This document shows positions 46,716 to 55,844 of a stretch of 64,000 nucleotides of DNA, in pieces. The notes beneath the pieces are model-generated. The model had not been told where the DNA came from and did no database searches. It worked only from the letters and a program-made list of their open reading frames with translations. The first letter of the stretch is position 1. Each line of letters starts with the position of its first letter. The DNA is from CAXBOO01 sp963977425. GTDB taxonomy: Bacteria > Bacteroidota > Bacteroidia > Flavobacteriales_D > Luteibaculaceae. Both the position numbers and the translations under genes were made by a program. Location of the stretch: the NCBI GenBank assembly GCA_963977425.1, contig CAXBOO010000002.1, positions 452,546 to 516,545 of the forward strand, in the 5' to 3' direction.

Positions 46716-47699
46716 TTATAGGAATCTTACATTCTTGGACTTCCGTTCTTGCTCTTCAAAATCAATGGTTGAATCGATGATTGGTTTGTTTTTCAGGTTC
46801 ACTCGCAACGTAATTTCATGCGAACCGCTATTATATGTCGACAAAGAACTTGTTTGAATATCATAAGAATATTGTACAACAAATGGTAAATTTGAAATTA
46901 TGGCTTTATACTGAAGCAAAAGCGGTACAGATTCTTTGTGTCTATAACCTACTCCTAAGCCCAGTTTCGGATTAACAAAAAGCACGCTTTTCACATCCAC
47001 AACACCCGTAGTAAAAGACTGCATTTCAGACTTATACAACCCAGACACAACTAAATTTCTTGATCCAAGAAAATTAATTCGAAAGATATTCTGTGTAAAT
47101 ATTACTGCTGTTCTAGTACTGGTTACGCCATTGGTAGTAAATCCACTTTCTAATAAGTTATTGAACCCAACACCTAATGACAATTGATTGTAATCGTAGG
47201 AAAAAGAAAAGTCGGTATCAAAAGTTGTTTCCTTTTCACCGATACCACTCAATAGCGGGTCATTTTCAACGGGATCAACCGACACAAAATCCTGTGATTG
47301 ACGAATTCCATTCACTCCCATTCTAAGCCCAAACTTGAATCGATTTTCTTTTCCTAAAGAATACACAGCACCCAACTTAAAATTTTGATTATCAACATTT
47401 TGTATTTGATCAAAACTATAATATAGCTGTGCAATAAAGTTAGACGTGATTTTATAATTAACCCCTAACCCTGTCGTTTTTGGGCTAGAACTTAATCCTG
47501 TCCATTGACTTCTGTGAAAGGTAAACGCCGACAAATAAACATCGGGCCCTAGTGAAGAGATAAAATGCTCTGGCACAACATTATCATGATACAATTGCTC
47601 TCTTATTTGAGACGATGCAGGTGTAAAACATACGAAAACTAAAGCCACAGCTAGCACCAAAGAAATTGGAATCCTATATATTTTAACTCTCTTTCGCAT
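46716..47699 (-). CDS. PorP/SprF-family T9SS outer-membrane protein
   Basis: 327 residues with a signal peptide (to about residue 30, ...PASSQ) and about fourteen predicted beta-strands. The N-terminal mature segment (YHDNVVPEHFISSLGPDVYLSAFTFHRSQWTGL) and GLGVNYKI match PorP/SprF, with the NPKLGLGVGYRH and ITLRVNLK motifs near the end. The family forms outer-membrane partners of SprB-type adhesins and PorE. It lies directly before gldK on the same strand, which supports a T9SS role. The specific paralog (SprF or PorP) cannot be decided. Confidence 0.88.
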   Translation of the reverse strand: MRKRVKIYRIPISLVLAVALVFVCFTPASSQIREQLYHDNVVPEHFISSLGPDVYLSAFTFHRSQWTGLSSSPKTTGLGVNYKITSNFIAQLYYSFDQIQNVDNQNFKLGAVYSLGKENRFKFGLRMGVNGIRQSQDFVSVDPVENDPLLSGIGEKETTFDTDFSFSYDYNQLSLGVGFNNLLESGFTTNGVTSTRTAVIFTQNIFRINFLGSRNLVVSGLYKSEMQSFTTGVVDVKSVLFVNPKLGLGVGYRHKESVPLLLQYKAIISNLPFVVQYSYDIQTSSLSTYNSGSHEITLRVNLKNKPIIDSTIDFEEQERKSKNVRFL

Positions 47700-47729
47700 T
47701 TAATATTTGTTTGCACCTCTAAGGCAACC

Positions 47730-48809
47730 CTACTTAAACATTTCCGTCCACCAAATTTTAGGAATATTACCCTTACTGCATTCAAGGTAATCATTTTCAC
47801 TACAAGCAATTAGAGCATGTCGCTTAAAATTATGTTCCTTATTGATGTTATCAGGTGTTTTTAACCACCACCTATCCGATACGTTCGATTTATAAAACGT
47901 TAATGTAATATCATCCTTATCGAAAAATACGTCATAACGCACGTAATTGGTGTAGTCGCCAACAGGATAATCGCCTAATCGACGAATTACTGCGCCAGAA
48001 AAACACCAAAAGAGCTGACTGCAATAAGCAGCACTTGTTTCATCGAAATTTTTGAATGGATGAACCATTGAAATACCATTGCACTGATCGGACATTCCTG
48101 CATACATGGCTAATTGACACAAATCTTCAGCATACAAACCATTGGGTGACGCTCCAGAGTTACCTAATTCAGAGAACTTGAGCGAATTGGTATTGAGTAT
48201 TACAAAGTCTGCTGTTCTTAACATAGGCTCTGCAATTACAGTGTTTGATCTTAAGTTACCTAACCTAAGTTCTCCAAAATTAAGGGTTGCCAAAGTTTCC
48301 TTTATAGTAGATGGCACAAAGTATCCTTGAGCAGCTAAATGCGCATAATTAAACAAATAATTAGGTTTATGCGACAACATTTTCACAAGAAAATCCTCTT
48401 TCGAAAACATCTGAATAGCCCCCGAAACTTCGCATACACTTACCCATTGCTCATAATTCTCGAAAGCTGAATACAGTGCAAAATTGCACTTATCATTATC
48501 CGAAAAGAATATTGGTATGCAGTTTTGTTTTATCAGAATCGTTGCAATTACCTTTATAGCTGATTGTTTCTTATCGTCAGTTAACGTCGAAACTACATTA
48601 CCAATATCAATAAACTCTACGCCTTCATCATAGTGATACGCATACAGATGTTTACGCAACAAGTTAGCATCAATACTTTTAGAAAAAGCAGAAAATACCA
48701 CCATTTTATTGCTCAAATCTTCTGAGAAAAAATCAGTAATTATCGCCTCATTATAAGGCGCAATCTCCATCTCTGATTTCTCAAGAAAATCAAATTCAGA
48801 AAACATCAT
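47730..48809 (-). CDS. Arginase-fold protein without metal ligands
   Basis: 359 residues that follow the ureohydrolase (arginase / formimidoylglutamase) fold as in Flavobacteriales relatives: the PNGLYAEDLCQLAMYAGMSDQ block is highly typical. But the metal-binding motifs are lost. Where GGxHD should be there is FFSDNDK, DxHxD is replaced by CEVSGAIQ, and SxDxD by LNTNSLKF. It therefore is unlikely to be a Mn2+ hydrolase. It overlaps topA by 4 bases (ATGA) at its start and is 30 bases from the porP/sprF gene. A structural or regulatory role in the topA-T9SS locus is inference. Confidence 0.78.
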   Translation of the reverse strand: MMFSEFDFLEKSEMEIAPYNEAIITDFFSEDLSNKMVVFSAFSKSIDANLLRKHLYAYHYDEGVEFIDIGNVVSTLTDDKKQSAIKVIATILIKQNCIPIFFSDNDKCNFALYSAFENYEQWVSVCEVSGAIQMFSKEDFLVKMLSHKPNYLFNYAHLAAQGYFVPSTIKETLATLNFGELRLGNLRSNTVIAEPMLRTADFVILNTNSLKFSELGNSGASPNGLYAEDLCQLAMYAGMSDQCNGISMVHPFKNFDETSAAYCSQLFWCFSGAVIRRLGDYPVGDYTNYVRYDVFFDKDDITLTFYKSNVSDRWWLKTPDNINKEHNFKRHALIACSENDYLECSKGNIPKIWWTEMFK

Positions 48810-51202
48810 TTTTTCTTAGCAGCTGTAGTTTTTTTGGCCGCAGTCTTTTTAGCAGGCGCTTTCTTGGCTGCAGGTTTTTTAGCTGCCGTTTTCTTGGCCG
48901 GTGCTTTTTTGGCTGATTTTTTAGGCGGTGCATTTTTGATGATCTCTTGAATTTCATCAAATGTCAATGACGCAGGTTCTTTATCCTTTGGGATTTTGTA
49001 ATTGTTTTTCCCGTGGGCAATGTATGGACCATATCTACCTTCTTTAACGATCAACGTTTCGTCTTCCACAAACGTTTTTATCAAACTTCTCGCCTCTTTT
49101 TCTCTTGCCTCTTTTATTACTTCTAAAGCCTCATCATAAGTAATGGTAATCGGTTCGTATTCAGTACCCTTCAAACCATGAAACTTCTTCCCTACCTGTA
49201 CATAAGGCCCAAAACGACCTTGGTTTACAGTAACTTTTTCACCATCTAATTCACCTAAATGTCTAGGCAGTTTAAATAATTCTAATGTTTCTTCAAGTGT
49301 AATTGTATTAAGAGATTGAGTTTTTAGCAACGAGGCAAAACGTGGCTTTTCAACCTCTTCTTGACTTCCTATTTGAGCTAAAGGTCCAAAACGGCCAAGG
49401 CGAACCAAAATAGTGTGCCCAGTTTTTGGGTCTTTACCAAGAATGCGTTCACCTGAAGCTCTTTCAGAATTTTCGGTAGTATCTTCTACACGGTGATGAA
49501 AAGGCGTATAAAACTCTTTCAACATTCCTTGCCAATCAAGTTTACCTTCTGCTATTTCATCAAATTTACTTTCTACTTGCGCTGTAAAATTGAAATTAAG
49601 AACGGTTTCAAAATTGGTGGTCAGGAAGTCGTTCACAACCATACCAATATCCGTAGGTGAGAATTTATTTTTTTCTCTGCCTGTAATTTCTTTTTTCTCT
49701 TCTTTCTTAATATCAGAACCAGTTAACGACAGGAAAGCGTATTTACGTTCAGTTCCTTCTTTTTCATCTTTTGTTACATAATCACGCGCTTGGATAGTTG
49801 TAATGGTTGGAGCATAAGTAGATGGTCTTCCTATTCCCAATTCCTCCAATCTTTTAACCAATGACGCTTCAGTAAATCGAGCTGGGTGATGTGTAAAGCG
49901 TTCAGTAGCTTCTACTGTTGTATAAGCATAAGAGTTCCCTTCAACAAATGGAGGTAATATTCCATCAGCATCTTCAACTTCATCATCTGTACCTTCGGTA
50001 TAAACGCGAAGGAATCCGTCAAATTTAATTACCTCTCCTTTAGCTATAAAATCACTTGAAGTTGTTTGAGGCACAAACGTAACGGTAGTTTTCTCAAGTT
50101 TGGCATCGGCCATTTGAGAGGCCAAAGTTCTATTTCGGATAAGTGCATACAATCTCTTTTCTTGAGATTCTCCTGGCACTGCTTGTTGTGCAAAATTAGT
50201 CGGTCGTATGGCTTCGTGAGCTTCTTGCGCACCTTTGTTTTTAGTAGCAAATTGACGGGGTTGGTGGTATTCCTCACCATATTCTTTCACAATTTCAGCA
50301 GCAGAAGCCTGCATAGCTGTTTGCGATAAGTTTACCGAATCGGTACGCATATAAGTAATGAAACCAGCTTCGTACAGCTTTTGTGCTACACGCATCGTTT
50401 GGCTAACACCAAAACCAAATTTTCTTGAGGCTTCTTGTTGCAATGTACTTGTAGTAAACGGAGCCGCTGGTTTTCGAAGCGATGGTTTAACGGTGATGTT
50501 TTTAGCATCAAACATTCTACCTGAAATAGATTGAAGCAATTGGTTTGCCTCTTCCTCCGTTTTCAGATTGTTTTTAAGTACAGCATCGGCAACTTTACCA
50601 TTATCAAACGCAACTTTAGCTACAACTCTAAAATAAGCTTCGCTTTTAAAATTCTCAATTTCACGCTCACGTTCAACCACCATTCGCACGGCTACACTTT
50701 GTACACGACCTGCAGAAAGCGATGGCTTAACTTTCTTCCATAACACTGGAGACAACTCAAAACCTACAATTCTATCTAAAATACGACGAGCCTGTTGAGC
50801 ATTAACCAAATCAACATCAATAGTTCTTGGTTCCTCGATCGCTTTTAGAATAGCCGGTTTAGTTATTTCATTGAACGTAATTCTTTTTGTTTTTTCTGGA
50901 GTGAGACCTAAAACTTCATTTAAATGCCAAGAAATAGCTTCTCCTTCACGATCCTCATCCGTTGCTAGCCAAACCATTTCTGCTTTCTTCGCTAACTTCT
51001 TCAATTCCGCTACTCGGCTTTTTTTATCGTCGTCTACGACATAGGTAGGCGCAAAATTATTTTCGATATCGATACTTAAACCGCTCTTTGCCAGATCTCT
51101 AACGTGACCATAACTACTTTTAACGGTAAAATCTTTACCTAAATATTTTTCAATAGTCGTCGCTTTTGCAGGCGACTCGACAATAACCAGATTCTTGCTC
51201 AT
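48806..51202 (-). CDS. topA: DNA topoisomerase I
   Basis: This type IA enzyme relaxes negative supercoils. It has 798 residues: a Toprim domain at the start (VIVESPAKATTIEKYLG, then WLATDEDREGEAISWHL), the active-site Tyr in FITYMRTDSVNLS, and three C-terminal repeat domains without Cys4 zinc motifs (GRFGPLAQIG, GRFGPYVQVG, GRYGPYIAHG). A tail of about 34 residues, almost only Lys, Ala and Pro (KKAPAKKTAAKKPAAKK...), follows. Such tails are seen in other Bacteroidota TopA and likely bind DNA. The stop overlaps the arginase-fold gene by 4 bases. Confidence 0.96.
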   Translation of the reverse strand: MSKNLVIVESPAKATTIEKYLGKDFTVKSSYGHVRDLAKSGLSIDIENNFAPTYVVDDDKKSRVAELKKLAKKAEMVWLATDEDREGEAISWHLNEVLGLTPEKTKRITFNEITKPAILKAIEEPRTIDVDLVNAQQARRILDRIVGFELSPVLWKKVKPSLSAGRVQSVAVRMVVEREREIENFKSEAYFRVVAKVAFDNGKVADAVLKNNLKTEEEANQLLQSISGRMFDAKNITVKPSLRKPAAPFTTSTLQQEASRKFGFGVSQTMRVAQKLYEAGFITYMRTDSVNLSQTAMQASAAEIVKEYGEEYHQPRQFATKNKGAQEAHEAIRPTNFAQQAVPGESQEKRLYALIRNRTLASQMADAKLEKTTVTFVPQTTSSDFIAKGEVIKFDGFLRVYTEGTDDEVEDADGILPPFVEGNSYAYTTVEATERFTHHPARFTEASLVKRLEELGIGRPSTYAPTITTIQARDYVTKDEKEGTERKYAFLSLTGSDIKKEEKKEITGREKNKFSPTDIGMVVNDFLTTNFETVLNFNFTAQVESKFDEIAEGKLDWQGMLKEFYTPFHHRVEDTTENSERASGERILGKDPKTGHTILVRLGRFGPLAQIGSQEEVEKPRFASLLKTQSLNTITLEETLELFKLPRHLGELDGEKVTVNQGRFGPYVQVGKKFHGLKGTEYEPITITYDEALEVIKEAREKEARSLIKTFVEDETLIVKEGRYGPYIAHGKNNYKIPKDKEPASLTFDEIQEIIKNAPPKKSAKKAPAKKTAAKKPAAKKAPAKKTAAKKTTAAKKK

Positions 51203-51303
51203 ACGGGTACAAATCTTGCAAAAAGAAATTAATACACAACCCTCTTCTAAAATTATAGGTGTTAAAGTTCGTGTGTCAAAATGTCATAACCCCACTATTT
51301 TCA

Positions 51304-51311
51304 TAGTTTTG
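51304..51311 (+). promoter_or_regulatory. Candidate -7 element for miaB
   Basis: TAGTTTTG matches TAnnTTTG, 23 bases before the miaB ATG. No TTG is found at the -33 distance. The 132-base interval between the divergent topA and miaB genes holds nothing else I can name. Confidence 0.35.
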
Positions 51312-51334
51312 TTGAGACGACATAGTGCAGAAGA

Positions 51335-52747
51335 ATGGAAAACAACACCATACTAGAAGATAGACAGGGAGAAGTATTGCAGCGTAATAAATCCGGAAAA
51401 GGAAAAAAACTTTTCTTAGAAAGTTATGGCTGTGCAATGAATTTTTCAGACAGTGAAATAGTTGCATCTATTTTACATGAAAATGGATACGACACAACAA
51501 ATGTCATTGAAGAAGCCGATTTGATCTTCGTAAACACGTGCAGTATTCGAGATAAAGCTGAACAAACGGTAAGACATCGCCTCAATTTTTTCAAATCTTT
51601 AAAACGAGCTAACAAAAACCTTCAGGTAGGTATTTTGGGTTGCATGGCCGAGCGTTTAAAAGAACAATTACTAGTAGAAGAAAAATTGGTGGATTTGGTT
51701 GTCGGACCAGATGCGTATCGTGACATTCCTGAATTATTAGAAGAAATTAATGATGGCAGAAAAGCCGTTAATGTATTGCTTTCGCGCGAAGAAACTTACG
51801 CAGACATCAACCCAGTAAAATTAAACAGCAACGGCATCACTTCTTTCATTTCCATAATGAGAGGATGCGACAATATGTGCACGTTTTGTGTAGTTCCGTT
51901 CACTAGAGGTAGAGAACGCAGTAGAGACCCCTACTCTATTGTAAAAGAAGCGCAAGATTTAGCCAACGCTGGCTATAAAGAAGTAACACTTTTGGGCCAA
52001 AATGTAGATTCTTACAGATGGAACATTACCAAAAAGGGGGAAATAATTGACGAAGAGAAAGAGGTTGTAAGTTTTGCTCGTTTATTAGAAATGGTTGCTC
52101 AAGTCGACCCTGATTTACGCGTACGTTTCAGCACATCGCATCCAAAAGACCTTACCGATGATGTTCTATACATGATGGCCAAATACGAAAACATTTGCGA
52201 CTACATCCATCTACCAGTACAAAGTGGTAACAACGAAGTTTTGGAAAGAATGCACCGTGGCTATACTGTAGAATGGTATTTAGATAGAGTAGCTGCTATC
52301 AATAGAATTGTGCCTAATGCTAGTATTTCGACCGATATAATAAGTGGTTTTTGTGGAGAGACCGAAGAGCAACACCAAGGCACTTTGGAATTGATGAAAA
52401 AGGTAAAATTTTACTTCGCTTACATGTATAAATATTCTGAGCGTCCAAAAACACTAGCCGAAAGAAAATACGATGACGACGTTAGCGAAGAAACAAAAAG
52501 CAGAAGGCTTCAAGAAATAGTCGACTTACAACGCCTAAACAGTTTAGAACGCAACCAACAATTGGTGGGTAAAACTCACAAGGTATTGGTGGAAGGAGTA
52601 TCGAAAAAATCGGCGGATGAATTTCATGGTAGGTTAACTCAGAATACCGTTGTAGTATTCCCAAAAGGCAATGCCGAAATAGGAAAATACGCCATGGTTC
52701 ATGTACACGATTGTACCGGAGCAACACTTAAAGGAAAGCTTGTATAA
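51335..52747 (+). CDS. miaB: tRNA-2-methylthio-N6-dimethylallyladenosine synthase
   Basis: This radical-SAM enzyme adds the 2-methylthio group to i6A37 of tRNAs that read UNN codons. An N-terminal UPF0004 domain has its Fe-S cysteines (ESYGCAMNFSD, FVNTCSIRDKA, ILGCMAERLKE). The radical-SAM site GCDNMCTFCVVPFTRGRERSR (in part; CxxxCxxC at about residues 179-186) follows. The C-terminal TRAM domain begins LVGKTHKVLVEG. It is 470 residues, a normal length. It is the first gene of the run miaB-activator-lptE-TPR-secG, and the next ATG follows its stop with no gap. Confidence 0.96.
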   Translation: MENNTILEDRQGEVLQRNKSGKGKKLFLESYGCAMNFSDSEIVASILHENGYDTTNVIEEADLIFVNTCSIRDKAEQTVRHRLNFFKSLKRANKNLQVGILGCMAERLKEQLLVEEKLVDLVVGPDAYRDIPELLEEINDGRKAVNVLLSREETYADINPVKLNSNGITSFISIMRGCDNMCTFCVVPFTRGRERSRDPYSIVKEAQDLANAGYKEVTLLGQNVDSYRWNITKKGEIIDEEKEVVSFARLLEMVAQVDPDLRVRFSTSHPKDLTDDVLYMMAKYENICDYIHLPVQSGNNEVLERMHRGYTVEWYLDRVAAINRIVPNASISTDIISGFCGETEEQHQGTLELMKKVKFYFAYMYKYSERPKTLAERKYDDDVSEETKSRRLQEIVDLQRLNSLERNQQLVGKTHKVLVEGVSKKSADEFHGRLTQNTVVVFPKGNAEIGKYAMVHVHDCTGATLKGKLV

Positions 52748-53998
52748 ATGCAAATAAAACAAGAAGAAATACGAAGAGCTAAAGCCAATTTTGGCATCAT
52801 TGGCAACAATGCCGACCTTAACCTAGCCATAGAACGTGCGCTAAAAGTAGCCAATACCGATTTGTCTGTATTGATTACTGGTGATAGTGGTGTTGGAAAA
52901 GAAGCAATTCCTAAAGTAATTCATCATTTCAGTCAAAGAAGAAGCGAAAAATACATCGCCGTTAACTGTGGTTCTATACCAGAAGGTACATTAGAATCTG
53001 AATTATTTGGCCACGTTAAAGGTTCGTTTACGGGTGCTGAAAGCGACAGACGTGGTTATTTCGAAACCGCCAACAATGGCACAATCTTTTTAGACGAAGT
53101 TGGAGAATTACCACTAACAACTCAAGCCAAACTTCTTAGAGTATTAGAATCTGGTGAATTTCTTAAAATGGGAAGTTCCGCAGTACAAAAAACAGATGTA
53201 AGGATAATAGCTGCAACCAACATCAATTTTGAAGAAAACATAAAAAAAGGGAAATTCAGAAAAGACCTTTATTATAGAATTAGCTCCGTCCCTATCTCAT
53301 TACCACCATTACGAGAACGGGGAGATGACATCTACCTTTTATTCAGAAAATTTTCTGCCGATTTTTCTGAAAAAACAAGGCGAGAATCACTGGTATTATC
53401 CGACGATGCTATTGAAGCTTTAAAAAGGTATGCTTGGCCAGGAAACATTAGAGAACTTAAAAATTTAGTTGAACGAATTTCCATTTTAGAGACAAAGCGA
53501 AGTATAGACGCTGAAATCATATACCGACACTTGCCTACCAGTGCATCAACTCAAATGCCCATTTTGTTTTCAAAAGAAATGGATGCTAAGAGCAATGCGG
53601 GTCTATCGGAGAGAGAAATTTTATACAAGATTTTATTTGAATTAAAAGATGACGTAACCCGTTTGAAGGAATTGGTATTCAATGCCCAAAACATATCTGG
53701 TGAAGAGAACAAATATTCGGCAACCAATTACCCGTCGTCACCCATTATAAATTATCCATCCGATCGTCAATTAAACAGCAATTCTGATTCGGAACGAGCT
53801 ACATTAGACATCGTTTCAAAAGACGCATATTTAGAAGACGAAGTTGAAGACGCTCTTAATCTTGATGACCACGAAAAAGCACTCATCATTAAAGCACTTA
53901 AAAAACACGATGGAAAAAGAGCTCCAGCGGCCAAAGATTTAGGAATTTCTGACCGTACTTTATACCGTAAAATCGATCGTTATGGCATCAAACTTTAA
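52748..53998 (+). CDS. Sigma54-dependent transcriptional activator without sensory domain
   Basis: A 416-residue bacterial enhancer-binding protein. The AAA+ domain starts almost at once (about residue 15): Walker A TGDSGVGKEAIP, sigma54-contact loop GSFTGA (GAFTGA variant), Walker B GTIFLDEVGELP, sensor motifs VRIIAATN and RKDLYYRISSVPI. A linker of about 90 residues follows, then a Fis-type helix-turn-helix (KHDGKRAPAAKDLGISDRTLYRKID). It lacks any N-terminal receiver, GAF or PAS domain, so its activity may be set by level or by a partner. Directly follows miaB and precedes lptE. Confidence 0.92.
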   Translation: MQIKQEEIRRAKANFGIIGNNADLNLAIERALKVANTDLSVLITGDSGVGKEAIPKVIHHFSQRRSEKYIAVNCGSIPEGTLESELFGHVKGSFTGAESDRRGYFETANNGTIFLDEVGELPLTTQAKLLRVLESGEFLKMGSSAVQKTDVRIIAATNINFEENIKKGKFRKDLYYRISSVPISLPPLRERGDDIYLLFRKFSADFSEKTRRESLVLSDDAIEALKRYAWPGNIRELKNLVERISILETKRSIDAEIIYRHLPTSASTQMPILFSKEMDAKSNAGLSEREILYKILFELKDDVTRLKELVFNAQNISGEENKYSATNYPSSPIINYPSDRQLNSNSDSERATLDIVSKDAYLEDEVEDALNLDDHEKALIIKALKKHDGKRAPAAKDLGISDRTLYRKIDRYGIKL

Positions 53999-53999
53999 C

Positions 54000-54509
54000 A
54001 TGGCATATTTTCTCCGACATATTTTTGTTTGGCTTATTGCTTTTAGCTTGGTAAGTTGTAGCATGTCCTATTCATTTACGGGTGCTGATATACCTGCAAA
54101 TGCAAAAACTTTTTCTGTAGATTATTTTCAAAATAATTCGCCTTTAGCCGACCCTGATTATCCGCAACAATTAACAGAATCGTTAAAAGATTTAATGCTT
54201 CAGCAGTCGCCATTAAACAATGTTAGAAGCGATGGTGATTTAATGTTTAGTGGTAGCATCGATGAATTTTTTATTGCTCCAGTTAATATCTCAGGCAATG
54301 AAACAGCACAATCAAACCGATTAACTATAAGCATCTCTGTTCAATATGTAAATGCTTTTGAAGAGGAAAAGAATTTCGAGAAACGATTTTCTCGCTTTGC
54401 CGACTTTGACAACACTCAATCGTATGAAGCCTTAAAAGATGGACTTATATCAACCATCAATGAACAACTAGTACAAGATATATTCAACCAAAGCATTGGA
54501 AACTGGTAA
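54000..54509 (+). CDS. lptE: LptE-family LPS-assembly lipoprotein
   Basis: A 169-residue lipoprotein: hydrophobic start, then SLVSCSMSYSF (Cys at about residue 20). The mature domain PANAKTFSVDYFQNNSPLADPDYPQQLTESLKD (in part) and SNRLTISISVQY...EEKNFEKRFSRFADF is the Bacteroidota LptE/RlpB pattern. LptE plugs the LptD barrel in LPS delivery to the outer leaflet. ATG 54000 gives a clean signal peptide; the in-frame ATG at 53982 inside the activator gene would add MASNFN. It shares one base with the following gene (TAATG). Confidence 0.87.
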   Translation: MAYFLRHIFVWLIAFSLVSCSMSYSFTGADIPANAKTFSVDYFQNNSPLADPDYPQQLTESLKDLMLQQSPLNNVRSDGDLMFSGSIDEFFIAPVNISGNETAQSNRLTISISVQYVNAFEEEKNFEKRFSRFADFDNTQSYEALKDGLISTINEQLVQDIFNQSIGNW

Positions 54510-55483
54510 TGAATAAACACGATTTCAATCAAATATTATCGGGCAAACAAGAAGCCTCACAAGCAGATCTTTTAAGCATGGAAGCTTTGCTTAAAACCTA
54601 CCCATTTTTCGGTATTGGACAGTGTTTGTATCTAGATACACTTAGGAATCAATCATCAACACGTTACGAAAACGAACTAAGTCTAAGAGCCCCCTACATC
54701 AACAACCGTCCATTATTAAAACGTGTTGACAATGGAACTTTCATTGTTCCTTTTTCAGAACCATTAATGGCAGATGTTTCTACTGATTTAGACCATGTTG
54801 CTATTGATGTTGAAAAACCGATTAAAGAAAAAAAGAAATCGAAAAAAGAAAAAAAGAAACTCAAAATAAAGGATAAGAAAAAGAGCAAATTAAAAAGCCT
54901 AGAGATTAAAGACGTTGAAACTAAAGATGCTGAAGAAAATAAAGTATCAGCCGTAGTAGACGAACTTATCATGAGCGAAAATGCAGGATTGCACATTTTG
55001 AACGATTTGCATTCGAAATCTACCGCTTCCGAAATAAAAATAGTAGACAAACTACCCGATAGCTCGCCTAACAATCTCACCGAATCCAAGGCTGTACCAA
55101 ACAATTATTTAGATTGGCTAAAAAGCAAATCAAATAGTAACGCAGCAAAATCTAATGTTCCTACAGTAGAATCTCTAACTACGGTAAGTGACTTGATAGG
55201 AAGTAAAAAAGTAAAAGAAGATAAGAGTGAACAAGACTTGCTTAAGAGTTTCTTATCCAACAAATCGGCACAACGAGAAAAAATAAAAACCTATGATCCA
55301 AGTGAACAAATAAGCAAAAGCTTAGAAGAAGACTCGGACATAGTAACAGAAACTTTAGCCAAAATTTATACTTCACAAGGGCTGCATAACAAGGCAAAAA
55401 AGGTTTATGAGAAACTTATCTTGCTAAACCCAGAAAAAAGCAGTTATTTTGCAGACCTTATTGACAATATAGACAAGAATTAA
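54509..55483 (+). CDS. Lys-rich TPR-like protein of unknown function
   Basis: A 324-residue cytoplasmic protein without signal peptide. The N-terminal 90 residues are folded-looking (ADLLSMEALLKTYPFFGIGQCLYLDTL). Residues about 103-132 are a Lys cluster (KEKKKSKKEKKKLKIKD...), and a disordered, Ser/Lys-rich centre follows. The last 60 residues form one TPR-like helical pair (TETLAKIYTSQGLHNKAKKVYEKLILLNP). It sits between lptE and secG with 1- and 6-base spacings. Relatives in Bacteroidota are 'hypothetical'. A chaperone or scaffold role is only a guess. Confidence 0.8.
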   Translation: MNKHDFNQILSGKQEASQADLLSMEALLKTYPFFGIGQCLYLDTLRNQSSTRYENELSLRAPYINNRPLLKRVDNGTFIVPFSEPLMADVSTDLDHVAIDVEKPIKEKKKSKKEKKKLKIKDKKKSKLKSLEIKDVETKDAEENKVSAVVDELIMSENAGLHILNDLHSKSTASEIKIVDKLPDSSPNNLTESKAVPNNYLDWLKSKSNSNAAKSNVPTVESLTTVSDLIGSKKVKEDKSEQDLLKSFLSNKSAQREKIKTYDPSEQISKSLEEDSDIVTETLAKIYTSQGLHNKAKKVYEKLILLNPEKSSYFADLIDNIDKN

Positions 55484-55489
55484 TTACAA

Positions 55490-55786
55490 ATGGAAGCATT
55501 CATAACAGTACTTATCATTATAGCATGTGTTCTTTTAGCCATGATTATCCTTATTCAAAACCCAAAAGGTGGTGGATTGGATTCAACGTTTGGTAGTGCT
55601 AGCCAATTGGGAGGTGTACAAAAAACAACCAACGTATTGGAAAAAGCTACTTGGGGTCTTATGATCGCTATAGTAGTTTTATCATTAGTATCAGCTTCAT
55701 TTAACGGAAGCACTAAAGCAGTTGACAACACATTCCAAGACGAATTACCAGCACAACCTGTTGCTGCACCTGTAGAAGCAGAATAA
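55490..55786 (+). CDS. secG: Preprotein translocase subunit SecG
   Basis: A 98-residue membrane protein of the SecYEG channel. Two membrane helices (AFITVLIIIACVLLAMIILIQ, in part, and ATWGLMIAIVVLSLVSASF) are joined by the conserved loop NPKGGGLDSTFGSASQLGGVQKT. The Gly-rich FGSAS segment is diagnostic. The C-terminus is a short Ala/Pro/Glu tail. It closes the miaB-to-secG gene run and is followed by a strong terminator. Confidence 0.94.
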   Translation: MEAFITVLIIIACVLLAMIILIQNPKGGGLDSTFGSASQLGGVQKTTNVLEKATWGLMIAIVVLSLVSASFNGSTKAVDNTFQDELPAQPVAAPVEAE

Positions 55787-55808
55787 TAATTACGATTACA
55801 TATTTTAT

Positions 55809-55844
55809 AAAATGTCAGTATGTCAAAATACTGACATTTTTTTT
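55809..55844 (+). terminator. secG terminator
   Basis: A 13-base perfect stem (AAAATGTCAGTAT / ATACTGACATTTT) with a GTCAAA loop and eight T residues. It isolates the upstream run from groES-groEL. Confidence 0.92.

Noticed and set aside
48812..48935. Repetitive DNA at the end of topA, first read as a tandem repeat locus
   Set aside because: It is in-frame low-complexity coding sequence for the basic tail, not a separate repeat element.
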